This document shows positions 52,509 through 61,713 of a stretch of DNA of 64,000 bases, in pieces. This DNA comes from Methylomonas sp. Lineage in GTDB: Bacteria; Pseudomonadota; Gammaproteobacteria; Methylococcales; Methylomonadaceae. Each line of letters opens with the position of its first letter. Position 1 is the stretch's first letter. The notes under the pieces were generated by a model. That model saw only the letters and a program-made list of their open reading frames with translations, had not been told where the DNA came from and searched no databases. Both the position numbers and the translations under genes were made by a program. Location of the stretch: the NCBI RefSeq assembly GCF_023228165.1, contig NZ_JALOBS010000021.1, positions 1-64,000 of the forward strand. Direction: 5' to 3'.

Positions 52509-53996
52509 ATGGATATCAATCTACCGCTAAGCGCCAACATTCAGGCGACTCTGAATAAAGTCGCGGACGGCGGACTCAACTTAAAAATCAACCAAGTTAT
52601 CGATGCCAAGGTGGTGGATACGCAGATCATGCTGGATACCCTGACGGTCAAAATGAATAATAAAACCATCAACTTGCAGGCTCAATTACCCATCACGCTA
52701 CAAGCCGACCAAACCTTAACACTGCAAGTCGTCAAATTGCTGCCCAGCCCGGAGTTTAAAATTATCGCGGCGCTGTTACCGAACCCAGACACGCCCGACC
52801 AGCCGCAAACGCCCAACATGCCTTTGTTAAAACTGGTCAATGTCCCGGCCCCCGCCAATCCGCCGCTCAATCAAAACCCGAATCAGCTGTCCCAAGGCCA
52901 GCAGCTGCAAGCGACTGTCGTCACCGTGTCAGGCGACAAACTGACGTTGCAGTTACAGCCGGCCAACGCCGCGCCAGGCCAACAGCCCTTGCAGTTGACG
53001 CTAAACACCAGCCAACTGGTGGCAACCAACCAGAATACCTCACTCCCGGATGCGAAACTGAATCCAGCCGCACTGAAACCCGGTATGCAAGTTACCTTAC
53101 AGCTACTTGATGCCGGCAACAGCCCTAAATTCTCCCTGACGCCGGCAAGCTCCGCTAACGAACAACCGATTGTGGAAGCATTAAAGCAATTACTGCCTAT
53201 CCAAAGCTCACCGGCACCGTTACTCAACCAACTGCAGCAAGTCATGCCGCATTTACAAGCCGATGCCAGCGTCGCCGAAACCCTGAAACAATTGGCCCGG
53301 GAAATTTTGCTCACCATACCGAATAAAACTCAGTTGAACGACCCTGGCGAATTAAAGCAGGCGGTCAATCAATCCGGTTTGTTTCTGGAAGCCAAACTGC
53401 TTGAATTGTTAGCGGGTAAATCCGATCTGTCCTTGCAGGACGACTTCAAACTGAAATTGAATAAACTGATTCAGCAGCTGAATCAAGAGTTGGCCAGCCA
53501 AGCGCACGATAAAACCAGGGGAAATCTGGAATTACTGAAGGACAGCCTACAAAAAGCCCAAGGCGCACTGGCCAAACTGACCCTGGATCAACTCAACTCG
53601 CTGCCGAAAGAGGAATCGCCCAAACAAGCCTGGAGCCTGGAGCTACCTTTTTATCACGACCAAAACGCCGATAGCGTCAGAATAGAGATAGAACAGGACA
53701 AGGCCGGCGGCGGCGATAATCAACAGCAGAACTGGGCGGTGAGTATTACCATCACCCCCCCCGGCTTGGCCACCATTCATTGCAAGGTCTCCTGTTACGA
53801 CGGCTCGGTGAATACTCGCTTCTGGAGCGAAGCCGCCGACACGGTGTATAAAATTAACGACCACCTGGACTACCTGAAACAACAATTCGAGAAAAACGGA
53901 TTAACCGCCGGCTTTATGGAAGCCCATCAAGGTCAACCCGCGCAAACCGATGGCAGTAAACCGCTGATCACAAACCTGTTAAACGAAAAAGTTTAA
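52509..53996 (+). CDS. fliK: FliK-like flagellar hook-length control domain protein
   Basis: A 495-residue protein with the FliK layout. A long low-complexity N-terminal part is rich in Gln, Leu, Asn and Pro (about 1-370). The folded C-terminal Flg_hook domain (about 375-480) has WSLELPFYHD, WAVSITITPPGLATIHCKVS and LDYLKQQFEKNGL. FliK measures hook length and switches export specificity. No other flagellar gene is next to it, so it could be an orphan FliK-like protein. No signal peptide, as expected for flagellar export. Confidence 0.8.
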   Translation: MDINLPLSANIQATLNKVADGGLNLKINQVIDAKVVDTQIMLDTLTVKMNNKTINLQAQLPITLQADQTLTLQVVKLLPSPEFKIIAALLPNPDTPDQPQTPNMPLLKLVNVPAPANPPLNQNPNQLSQGQQLQATVVTVSGDKLTLQLQPANAAPGQQPLQLTLNTSQLVATNQNTSLPDAKLNPAALKPGMQVTLQLLDAGNSPKFSLTPASSANEQPIVEALKQLLPIQSSPAPLLNQLQQVMPHLQADASVAETLKQLAREILLTIPNKTQLNDPGELKQAVNQSGLFLEAKLLELLAGKSDLSLQDDFKLKLNKLIQQLNQELASQAHDKTRGNLELLKDSLQKAQGALAKLTLDQLNSLPKEESPKQAWSLELPFYHDQNADSVRIEIEQDKAGGGDNQQQNWAVSITITPPGLATIHCKVSCYDGSVNTRFWSEAADTVYKINDHLDYLKQQFEKNGLTAGFMEAHQGQPAQTDGSKPLITNLLNEKV

Positions 53997-54029
53997 GCGT
54001 GGCTGATTCAACATACCCTTATTGCTTAA

Positions 54030-55256
54030 CTACCGTTCCGTCTGGGTAAAATGATTCACCACTATCTTACCGCCGGAAATCACCAAGTCCGGGTATTCCA
54101 GTAATTTCAAGGATTGCAAGGGGTCGCCGCTAACGGCGATCAGATCGGCGGGCGCGCCCGGCAATAACGTACCCAGCAAAGGGATATTCAAATAAGCCCC
54201 GGCTTTTGCGGTTGCTGTTTGCAAAACCTCCAACGACGTCATACCCGCCGCTTGTCGCAAATACAGTAATTCCTGTGCATCGATGCCCCAGGGAATATCG
54301 GCATGAGCAATTTCGGCCCCATAATACAATTCAGCCCCCATGGCGGCCAAACGTTCTACATTACTAAAAATACCCGCACATTTTGATAAGGTATCGATGG
54401 TAGCGACAACCTTGACTTTCTGCTGGACGGCTTGCCGCAACTGTGCATCCGGCAGGGCCGTGCACGGCGCATGCGCCCATTCGTCGATACCGGCATCCAG
54501 CGCGATTTGCGTACCTGTTGTTTCGGCGATATGCGTGCTGACTATACGACCCAACGCATGCGCCTCGTCGACGATCGCCTTAACCATAGACAACGACAAC
54601 AATGGCCAGTTTTGACTTGTGGATGCCGGCTGATGCTGCGACTCCGTATGCAAGTGTTGACCTGCATGGACATGGGTTTTCGACCAAGGCGCACCCGCTT
54701 CACCACCCGGCTCCAACGCCACCTTGATTACCACGGCACCGCCGGCGACTAAGGCGCGCACGGTTTCCCGCGCCTGGGTTTCGGTTGCTACCGGTATGGC
54801 GATGTTATGTTCGCCCAGGCCGGGAATCGGATAACCGTTAGGCGCGGTTATGATGGGGCCAGAAGTCATCACACGCAGACTACCGTTACCGCCATAGGGC
54901 GCATGTAGCGGCCCGCCAACATCCCGCAATGTGGTGATGCCGTGCCTAAGCACAACTTCGGCCGGCACCTGCCGAAAACTCAAGTGGGCATGTAATTCGA
55001 TAAAGCCGGGCAACACGGTGGCATCGCCCAGTTCGATTCGAGCGAAGCCTCTATGGGTAAAAGCCTCCGGGCTATCGATTTTGACAATCTTGTCATCCGC
55101 AACCAGTACCACAGCGTCGGTACGTATACTGTAGCCATCGAAAACCCTGGCTGCGTGGATAACATAACTGTCGGCGAACGCCGAATAGCTAGATAAGGGT
55201 ACAGCGGCACAGCATAGCCATGTCAAACCATTGAGAAGGCGCAAAGTAAGTTTCAT
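54030..55256 (-). CDS. Exported amidohydrolase-family enzyme
   Basis: A 408-residue metal-dependent hydrolase with an N-terminal signal peptide (about 1-28, ending near SAFADS), so it acts in the periplasm. Motifs are GFIELHAH (metal H89 and H91), VVIKVALEPGG with the metal-bridging Lys, VSTHIAETTG and DEWAHAPCTAL with further His ligands, then LPGAPADLIAVSGDPL at the end. The family includes prolidase-like and imidazolonepropionase-like enzymes; the substrate is not known. It follows the TonB receptor gene by 80 bases. Confidence 0.82.
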   Translation of the reverse strand: MKLTLRLLNGLTWLCCAAVPLSSYSAFADSYVIHAARVFDGYSIRTDAVVLVADDKIVKIDSPEAFTHRGFARIELGDATVLPGFIELHAHLSFRQVPAEVVLRHGITTLRDVGGPLHAPYGGNGSLRVMTSGPIITAPNGYPIPGLGEHNIAIPVATETQARETVRALVAGGAVVIKVALEPGGEAGAPWSKTHVHAGQHLHTESQHQPASTSQNWPLLSLSMVKAIVDEAHALGRIVSTHIAETTGTQIALDAGIDEWAHAPCTALPDAQLRQAVQQKVKVVATIDTLSKCAGIFSNVERLAAMGAELYYGAEIAHADIPWGIDAQELLYLRQAAGMTSLEVLQTATAKAGAYLNIPLLGTLLPGAPADLIAVSGDPLQSLKLLEYPDLVISGGKIVVNHFTQTER

Positions 55257-55336
55257 GAGGCTGAATGAATTTTAAAGCGTGATGCGGTATCGACCCAGGA
55301 TCGATACCGCATACCCTAACCGACGGCGCAAACGGC

Positions 55337-57301
55337 CTAAAAGCTGGCGGAAATACCGATTTGGCCCCAGCGACCCGGCATCGGATAGCCTTGGCGATAG
55401 GAATAATCGCGGCTCAACAGGTTTTCCGCCGCAATAAACACTTCGCCTTGCTTACCCAATAGCGGGATGGGATAAGCAGCCCTGGCATTCACCACCACAA
55501 ACGAGGCGACGGTTTGGGTGTTTGAATCGTTGGCATTGCGGTCGCGGTTGAGGGTGAAAGTCTCCGACTGGTATTGCGCGTCGAAATTCAGCCTGACCTT
55601 CTCAATCCGGCCGTTAAGACCGACCGAGACCATCCGCTCCGGGGTATACGGCAAATTATTGATACTGGGATCAAGCAAGGTCACCCCGGCAAACACGCTC
55701 CAGTCTTGCATGATGTCCTGTTTGAACGAACCTTCGAAACCGCGCATGGCGTATTCGCCCAGACTCAGAAAAGTCGGGGCGCCGGGAAAAAATCGGAACA
55801 CATAGCGATTTTTCACCCTATCGTTAAAAAAGCTCAAATCGATTTGCGTGCCGTCGAAAGGGGTAAATTTGCCGCCGAACTCCGCATGCTGCACCTCTTC
55901 GGCACGCAGATCCCGCCAGGTATCGCCGAGCGGGACGATATATTTCGCCAAGGTTGGCACTTCCAAACCGGGAAAATGAATGCCGCGCGAGAAATTGGCA
56001 AACAGGGTTACCCGATCCGACGCCAAGGAAATACCGGCATGCGGCGACGACTCCGAATCGAACCGGCTATGGTCGTAATAACGTACACCCGCCGAAGGCA
56101 CCAAGGCCCAATCTTGACTAAGCTGAAAAGTCTGATTCAGCGCCACGAACGGCGAGGTCAGACGAAAGGTGGGCGTATCGTAGCTAAAACTGTTGGCCGG
56201 CGCGCTATGGTTAACATCGCTGATGCCGCCGGAAGTCCAGTCGCTATCCACCCCACCGATCAGCTCGCCGCCCCGCCAGGGCGCGAGGGTTTCTTTCCAG
56301 CGCAGGCCGTACATATCGAAATCCGACAAGGTATCCACGGTAGGATTGCCGCGTCCCGGGTCCTGATACGCCAACCAGTCGCCCCTGCCGGTGTTCATAT
56401 ACAACTTCAAATCGCCGTGAACGCTAGCGTGTTGATGCGACAAATCCATCGACACCAGACCCGCCTCGGTGTTGTAGCGCGGGTCTGTCGGCTGGGCCAG
56501 TTGGATATTACCGGGATCGCCCGCCTGGCTATTCACATACAAAAAATGCGAACCGATTTTCCAATTTTGATTGAGGCGGTAGCCGACACTGCCCATCACA
56601 TTTTTCAGCTCGCCATCGGCATTATGCCGATGGCCGTTAGAGGTCGAATAACCTTGCGCCAACGAGAAATCCAGATCGCCTTGCTTGCCGGTAATATCGG
56701 CCTGTTCGATGAAGGTGCCGAAATAGCCGCCGGAAAAACGTCCGTGCCCGTGTATGCCGTCTTGCACCACCTGCTTGGTTTCCAGATTGATAGAGGCAAA
56801 ATTATTGCCGTTCAAATAAGGTTGCGGACTCTTGTACACCGTAATCGACTGCATACCGTTTACGGGCAGAAAATCCAATAACGGGTGTCCCCAAACCCCC
56901 ATCAGCAAGGGAATACCGTCGATATAGGTATTGATTTCGCTGCCCGGCCTGCTATTGCCCATGCCACGGATAAACACCCCGCCGCCTTCATTACCGCCGA
57001 AGGCACCGACCGGATTAAAGCGGGAAATCTGCACGCCCGGTGTGCGGCGTAAAGCCGAGGCCAAATCGACGGCATTTTGATCGCGGATCTGCTCATCGCT
57101 GACTACCGCGGAAATATCGGAAAACGCGTCCAGTTTGTTTTCGTCAATAATCGGATTGGCAATCACTTCAGTTCCTTGCAGTTCGACCGGGTTTTCCTCC
57201 GCCAGGGCCGGCACCAACGAATTGAGCGATAACAGGCAAACCAATAAAGGCTTGCCCCAAGACAGTATCTCAAGAGACTGATAGGTATTTCTTCCGCGCA
57301 T
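55337..57301 (-). CDS. TonB-dependent outer-membrane receptor
   Basis: A 654-residue receptor. A signal peptide (about 1-34) is followed by the TonB box region, the plug domain (LASALRRTPGVQISRFNP; GVFIRGMGNSRPGSEINTY) and a 22-strand beta-barrel ending in the usual aromatic residue (GISASF). It takes up a scarce ligand such as a siderophore or metal complex with energy from TonB. It is divergent from an AraC-type regulator of the PchR kind, which favours a siderophore or metal chelate. The ligand is not shown. Confidence 0.9.
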   Translation of the reverse strand: MRGRNTYQSLEILSWGKPLLVCLLSLNSLVPALAEENPVELQGTEVIANPIIDENKLDAFSDISAVVSDEQIRDQNAVDLASALRRTPGVQISRFNPVGAFGGNEGGGVFIRGMGNSRPGSEINTYIDGIPLLMGVWGHPLLDFLPVNGMQSITVYKSPQPYLNGNNFASINLETKQVVQDGIHGHGRFSGGYFGTFIEQADITGKQGDLDFSLAQGYSTSNGHRHNADGELKNVMGSVGYRLNQNWKIGSHFLYVNSQAGDPGNIQLAQPTDPRYNTEAGLVSMDLSHQHASVHGDLKLYMNTGRGDWLAYQDPGRGNPTVDTLSDFDMYGLRWKETLAPWRGGELIGGVDSDWTSGGISDVNHSAPANSFSYDTPTFRLTSPFVALNQTFQLSQDWALVPSAGVRYYDHSRFDSESSPHAGISLASDRVTLFANFSRGIHFPGLEVPTLAKYIVPLGDTWRDLRAEEVQHAEFGGKFTPFDGTQIDLSFFNDRVKNRYVFRFFPGAPTFLSLGEYAMRGFEGSFKQDIMQDWSVFAGVTLLDPSINNLPYTPERMVSVGLNGRIEKVRLNFDAQYQSETFTLNRDRNANDSNTQTVASFVVVNARAAYPIPLLGKQGEVFIAAENLLSRDYSYRQGYPMPGRWGQIGISASF

Positions 57302-57644
57302 ACTTTTTCCGTTTTAACAATGTGATCAACACTACCGACAATCCTGCCGGCAGCCGTTCGCTCGGCTTTGATTGTGCTTAGCGAGGCGCTTAACATCGAC
57401 AGCCGATATTGCGGACCACTATAAGCAATTGCCGCCGCGGCTTTTTATGACAAACGGAGTCTTTGTTATGGCAAAAGGATAATTTGAAGAAAAATTGGGG
57501 ATTTCAGGCGTTATCCGCGACAAAATAAGCGATATAACATAGCTTAATGCCATGGCCCGCCGCGATGGCGCATTCCGGGCCTATCCCTAATCGGGACTGT
57601 TTATTGCTTAGATATCGCCTGCAAATGCAAGCAAAGGTAATAAG
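57302..57644. promoter_or_regulatory. Intergenic control region between TonB receptor and AraC regulator
   Basis: 343 bases with no gene. It must hold both divergent promoters. A stretch at 57471-57501 (AAAAGGATAATTTGAAG, then AAAAATTGGGGA) is AT-rich with phased purine runs and is the best candidate operator for the AraC protein. No clear Fur box was found by eye. Confidence 0.35.
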
Positions 57645-58604
57645 ATGCAAATCAATTCCTCTAGTCTTTGGCGAATCGACCCTGCTGACGCTCAATGGCA
57701 AGCCGCTTCGGAACCCAACGGCCTGATTCAAGCCCTTCCTGACAGCATTGGTTTTTGCCAATCGAAAATGTTTAAACTGGATGCGGATTTAAACTACATA
57801 GAAACACGCTACAACCCCAAGCGCCATATCGCCATTTGCAGCCGAATGCCTCCACAAGCGCCCCGCATGGTGTTAACCCTGGGTTTATCGGGCGGTTCCC
57901 GTTTTGAGAACAGGCAAGGTAATTTGATCAACTTCAAATCCGGTTACAGCACTATTACCACGTTCAATGCCAGTGAAGGCAGCCGTCAATACCAGGGCGA
58001 TCAGGTCGTGACCCAGCTGCGGTTTTCAATGACGCAAGCCTGGCTGGAACAATATTTCGGCGAGGGCGCTTTTACGGCCTGCTTTAAACAAAATGCCCTG
58101 CAGCTGGTCAGCCAGCGCCCCAGTGCGGCCGCCACCTTACTAGCAGCGCGCGGCTTGCTGCAAAATTCGCTACCCGCCAATGCCCAGCCATTATTCCGGC
58201 AGGGCCAGACCATGGCGATTGTGGCAAACGAATTAGGCTGTTTACTCAGCGCTACTGAAGTGCAATCCACACGCCTTTCAGCCCAGGAAAAACGGTTCGC
58301 CGAGCTGGCCCGAGACATTTTGTGCACGGAATATAAAAATCCGCCTAGCGTGGCCGAACTCAGCAAACGGGTAGGCACCAATCCGTTCAAACTTAAACAG
58401 TTATTCCACCGCCATTTCAACAGCACGCCCTACGGTCTGTTACTGGAGATCAGAATGGAAAATGCCTACCGTTTATTGACTAGCCAACATTACCCGGTCG
58501 GTATGGCGGCCGAAGCCGTGGGTTACCAATACCCCGGCAATTTTAGCGCGGCATTTACCAAGTATTTTGGCTTTCCCCCCAAACAGCTGTCCCGCCGAAG
58601 CTAA
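57645..58604 (+). CDS. AraC-family transcriptional regulator (PchR-like)
   Basis: A 319-residue regulator. The N-terminal half (about 1-200) is a PchR-type ligand-sensing domain (MVLTLGLSGGSRFENR; VTQLRFSMTQAWLEQYF). The C-terminal half has two helix-turn-helix motifs (PSVAELSKRVGTNPFKLKQ and PVGMAAEAVGYQYPGNFSAA) and the GFPPKQLSRR end. It probably activates the divergent TonB receptor gene in response to the imported chelate. AAGGTAATAAG upstream supplies a weak ribosome site. Confidence 0.88.
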   Translation: MQINSSSLWRIDPADAQWQAASEPNGLIQALPDSIGFCQSKMFKLDADLNYIETRYNPKRHIAICSRMPPQAPRMVLTLGLSGGSRFENRQGNLINFKSGYSTITTFNASEGSRQYQGDQVVTQLRFSMTQAWLEQYFGEGAFTACFKQNALQLVSQRPSAAATLLAARGLLQNSLPANAQPLFRQGQTMAIVANELGCLLSATEVQSTRLSAQEKRFAELARDILCTEYKNPPSVAELSKRVGTNPFKLKQLFHRHFNSTPYGLLLEIRMENAYRLLTSQHYPVGMAAEAVGYQYPGNFSAAFTKYFGFPPKQLSRRS

Positions 58605-58774
58605 GCAGCGCTGCCGACAGGCGCAGCAGTCAGCATTAAGCGCGTTAATCTTGTTACAATACCGGCCACGATTTGCTGTTCCGGCGGTTCAATCAATAGC
58701 CTTTATTAAACACCTTGGCCTACGCCAGCAAAAACATCTGACTACCCCTTTAACGTTATAGATCAGGACCGTGT

Positions 58775-59386
58775 ATGGACACCCAACTTGCCATTCAATT
58801 GCGCCGCGCCGTCAAGCAATTCGACCCGGAACATCGTCTGAGCGAACCAGAAGTCGAATCGCTCATCTCGTTAGCCATGTTATCCCCAACCGCTTTCAAC
58901 ATTCAGCATTGGCGTTTCGTGCTGGTCCGCGACCCCGAGCTACGCCAGCAAATTCGCCAAGTGGCCTGGAACCAGGCCCAAGTCACCGACGCGTCGTTAT
59001 TGGTAATCCTCTGCGCCGATCTGAAGGCCTGGCAAAAACAACCGGAGCGCTACTGGCGCAATGCGCCGCAAGCCGCTCAAGATTTTTTACTGCCGGCCAT
59101 TCGTGATTATTATCACCACAAACCGCAGGTCGAGCGCGACGAAGCCATGCGCTCCTGCGGCATCGCCGCCCAAACCTTGATGTTGAGCGCCAAAGCCATG
59201 GGTTATGACACCTGCCCGATGGACGGCTTTGATTTTGCGGCAGTCGGCAAGTTGATTCGTTTGCCTGCTGATCACGTCATCAGCATGTTCGTCGCCATCG
59301 GCAAAGCCCTGCAACCTGCCCAACCGCGCGGCGGTCAATTAGCTATGCAGGAAGTTGTGTTCACAGACCGCTTCGATTCACTTTAA
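58775..59386 (+). CDS. Nitroreductase family flavoprotein
   Basis: A 203-residue FMN-binding reductase. The N-terminal RRAVKQFDPEHRLSEPEV and LSPTAFNIQHWRFVLVRD motifs contact FMN, and GIAAQTLMLSAKAMGYDTCPMDGFD is the family's core helix region. Typical members reduce nitro compounds, quinones or flavins using NAD(P)H. An FMN-binding Arg pair and the length fit the NfsB/YdjA-like group. It is 15 bases upstream of fbp and may be co-transcribed with it. Confidence 0.87.
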   Translation: MDTQLAIQLRRAVKQFDPEHRLSEPEVESLISLAMLSPTAFNIQHWRFVLVRDPELRQQIRQVAWNQAQVTDASLLVILCADLKAWQKQPERYWRNAPQAAQDFLLPAIRDYYHHKPQVERDEAMRSCGIAAQTLMLSAKAMGYDTCPMDGFDFAAVGKLIRLPADHVISMFVAIGKALQPAQPRGGQLAMQEVVFTDRFDSL

Positions 59387-59401
59387 CTCAACCAATTCGC
59401 C

Positions 59402-60436
59402 ATGACTCAAACCCCGAAAAGTCCTACCGAACAAGTCACCCTGACCCAATTCATTATCGAGCAACAACGCGGCCTGCCGGATGCATCCGGCACCTTTACC
59501 CTGTTGCTGAACAACATTGTCACCGCCTGTAAACAGATTTCCCACCGCGTCAACCGCGGCGCCCTGATTGGCGTACTCGGCAGCGCCGGTTCCGAAAACG
59601 TACAGGGAGAGGTGCAGAAAAAACTGGATATCATCACCAACGACATCATGGTTAAAGCCCTGGATTGGGGCGGGCATTTGGGCGGCATGGCCTCGGAAGA
59701 AATCGACGACCCGATCAAAATTCCCAAGCAATATCCCAAAGGTAAATATCTGGTGTTGTTCGACCCATTGGACGGCTCGTCCAATATCGACATCAACCTG
59801 ACCGTCGGCACCATCTTTTCGGTGTTGCGTTGCCGAGAGGGCGTGGAACCGGAAACCGAGGATTTTCTGCGCAAAGGCAGCGAACAGGTCTGCGCCGGCT
59901 TTGTTACATACGGTCCTTCCACCATGCTGGTATTGACCACCGGCAATGGTGTCAACGGTTTTACCCTGGACCAGGACATCGGCGAGTTTATTCTGACTCA
60001 CCACAATATGCGTATCCCCGAGGAAACCGGCGAATTTGCCATCAACATGTCCAACCAGCGTTTCTGGGAACCGCCCGTGAAACGTTATATCGACGAATGT
60101 ATCGCCGGCCAGGAAGGCCCGCGCGGCAAAAATTTCAATATGCGCTGGGTGGCATCCCTGGTGGCTGATGTATACCGTATTTTGAATCGCGGCGGCGTGT
60201 TTTTATACCCCTACGACTTACGCGATCCCGACAGGCCGGGCAAACTGCGCCTGATGTACGAAGCCAACCCCATGGCCTTTATTATCGAGCAAGCCGGAGG
60301 CCTTTGCAGCACGGGTGTTGAACGGATTATGGACATCAAACCGCACGATATTCACCAACGGGTGCCGTTAATCTTTGGCTCTAAGAGCGAAGTCGAGCGC
60401 CTGATCAGCTATTATCAACAACCAACAAACAACTAG
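59402..60436 (+). CDS. fbp: Fructose-1,6-bisphosphatase, class I
   Basis: Removes the 1-phosphate of fructose 1,6-bisphosphate in gluconeogenesis and in C1 assimilation cycles. The 344 residues show the metal-site motif FDPLDGSSNIDINLTVGTIFS, the GGHLGGMASEE loop, YGPSTMLVLTTGNGV, and the substrate-binding LMYEANPMAFIIEQAGG. Full length for class I. An ATG at 59402 follows the nitroreductase stop by 15 bases, and fnr begins 3 bases after its stop. Confidence 0.95.
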   Translation: MTQTPKSPTEQVTLTQFIIEQQRGLPDASGTFTLLLNNIVTACKQISHRVNRGALIGVLGSAGSENVQGEVQKKLDIITNDIMVKALDWGGHLGGMASEEIDDPIKIPKQYPKGKYLVLFDPLDGSSNIDINLTVGTIFSVLRCREGVEPETEDFLRKGSEQVCAGFVTYGPSTMLVLTTGNGVNGFTLDQDIGEFILTHHNMRIPEETGEFAINMSNQRFWEPPVKRYIDECIAGQEGPRGKNFNMRWVASLVADVYRILNRGGVFLYPYDLRDPDRPGKLRLMYEANPMAFIIEQAGGLCSTGVERIMDIKPHDIHQRVPLIFGSKSEVERLISYYQQPTNN

Positions 60437-60439
60437 AAC

Positions 60440-61144
60440 GTGACCCTAACCCAAGTTAGCTGCATCAATTGCAGTTTAGACAATATTTGCCTGCCACGCG
60501 GCTTGTCGCAAACCGAAATCGACAACATCAGCCAAGTAGTAAAAGCCAGAAAAACCCTGCAGCGCGGCGATTTCATTTATCGCGAAGGCGATAACTTTAA
60601 AGGTATCCTGGCCATCAAATCCGGCAGCGCCAAGCTGGTTGCTAACGATAACCACGGCAACGAGCATATTCTGAATATCCTGCTGCCCGGCGAATTGCTG
60701 GGCTTTGACGGTTTGTCGGACGAAAAACACGGCTGCGCGGCCATTGCCCTGGAAACCATGACCTTCTGCATACTGCCGGCCGCCAACATGGAGCAACTGT
60801 TTCAAAACCTGCCCAGCCTGACCCGGGAGCTATTCCGGCATTCCGGCGAAAAAATGTTGGTGGATAAAAATCAGCTGGTGCTAAGCAAGCGCCCCGCCGA
60901 AGAACGTCTGGCCTATTTTCTGATCAGTTTGTCGGAACGTTTGAAACGGAGAGGCTTTTCCTCATCCGAGTTCAAACTGTCACTCACCCGGCAGGAAATC
61001 GGCAATCATTTAGGTCTGGCCTTGGAAACCGTCAGCCGCTTGCTGAAAAAATTCCAGGATGATGGTCTGATTGTGGTGCAAAACCGCTTTATCCAAATCA
61101 AAAAACCGCACTCATTAAAAAACTTGCTGGAGCCGTCGAATTAA
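60440..61144 (+). CDS. fnr: FNR-type oxygen-responsive transcriptional regulator
   Basis: A 234-residue CRP/FNR protein read from a GTG at 60440, 3 bases after fbp. The N-terminal cysteines C8, C11 and C17 keep the C-x2-C-x5-C spacing of E. coli FNR, and C110 matches its fourth cluster ligand (Cys122). It should therefore carry an O2-sensitive [4Fe-4S] cluster. The recognition helix ETVSRLL has the Glu, Ser and Arg that read the TTGAT half-site. The start codon lacks a clear ribosome site, suggesting coupling to fbp. Confidence 0.93.
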   Translation: MTLTQVSCINCSLDNICLPRGLSQTEIDNISQVVKARKTLQRGDFIYREGDNFKGILAIKSGSAKLVANDNHGNEHILNILLPGELLGFDGLSDEKHGCAAIALETMTFCILPAANMEQLFQNLPSLTRELFRHSGEKMLVDKNQLVLSKRPAEERLAYFLISLSERLKRRGFSSSEFKLSLTRQEIGNHLGLALETVSRLLKKFQDDGLIVVQNRFIQIKKPHSLKNLLEPSN

Positions 61145-61190
61145 CCCTTGCAAGCACACCTTTTGCTTGTCAAATTTCGGCACTTCAATT

Positions 61191-61210
61191 CCCTCTCCTG
61201 CCGGAGAGGG
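61191..61210. repeat. GC-rich intergenic palindrome with TTAGGGTGAGG tail
   Basis: A perfect 8-base-pair stem (CCCTCTCC/GGAGAGGG) around a 4-base loop, followed by TTAGGGTGAGGAG. This wording belongs to a short palindrome found between genes in many proteobacterial genomes. It lies 47 bases after fnr and could stabilise or end its transcript, although no T run follows. Confidence 0.6.
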
Positions 61211-61329
61211 TTAGGGTGAGGAGACTTTAATCAGGTCGGAATCAATAGGGGTAGTTAAGAGGCCGGCCTGCGATGCACCCAGCCCTACCCTCAACAAACA
61301 GTCTCGCCAATATAGCCACGCATAATTTG

Positions 61330-61713
61330 TCAGGCTGTCGGCCGATTTCTGACTTTTTTGACCAAAAAAACAAACAGAATAAATGCCGAGCAAGAACCGA
61401 CCAAGACGATTTGTTCAACCTGTTTTGGCGGCATCACGACAATAAAGCCCTGCCCTTTGATCAAAGCAGAAAAACTCGACACGCAAAACGGCATGGCAAA
61501 CAACCTAAAAACCTGCCATTTATCGCTACGGTGACCCTGTTGGGTAGAGACACTCAATAGCAAAGCAACACCCACAAAAAGGCTTAAAGCTAGCGAGTTC
61601 AGCCAAATTCGAAGCGCCGCATCGAAGTAGTAACAGACAATGACGAGATACCAAATAAGGTAACACCAAAGGGCTGTTTTCCCTTTTGATAAATTAGCAA
61701 AGTAATCCAGCAT
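61330..61713 (-). CDS. Small conserved-looking membrane protein
   Basis: A 127-residue protein with four predicted membrane helices (about 16-32, 37-54, 66-88 and 100-118) and a basic C-terminal end (KKVRNRP). Function not recognised. The hydrophobic pattern and codon use are those of a real gene. It converges on fnr; the gap between the two stop codons holds the GC-rich palindrome. Confidence 0.6.
   Translation of the reverse strand: MLDYFANLSKGKTALWCYLIWYLVIVCYYFDAALRIWLNSLALSLFVGVALLLSVSTQQGHRSDKWQVFRLFAMPFCVSSFSALIKGQGFIVVMPPKQVEQIVLVGSCSAFILFVFLVKKVRNRPTA

Noticed and set aside
53990..54025. A terminator between the FliK-like gene and the amidohydrolase
   Set aside because: TTAAGC and GCTTAA arms exist, but they are short and AT-rich, are separated by about 27 bases and have no T run.
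55574..56881. A 435-codon frame on the plus strand inside the TonB receptor gene
   Set aside because: It is the antisense of a clear receptor gene, shows no recognisable domain, and is rich in Arg, His and Ile as expected of a shadow frame.
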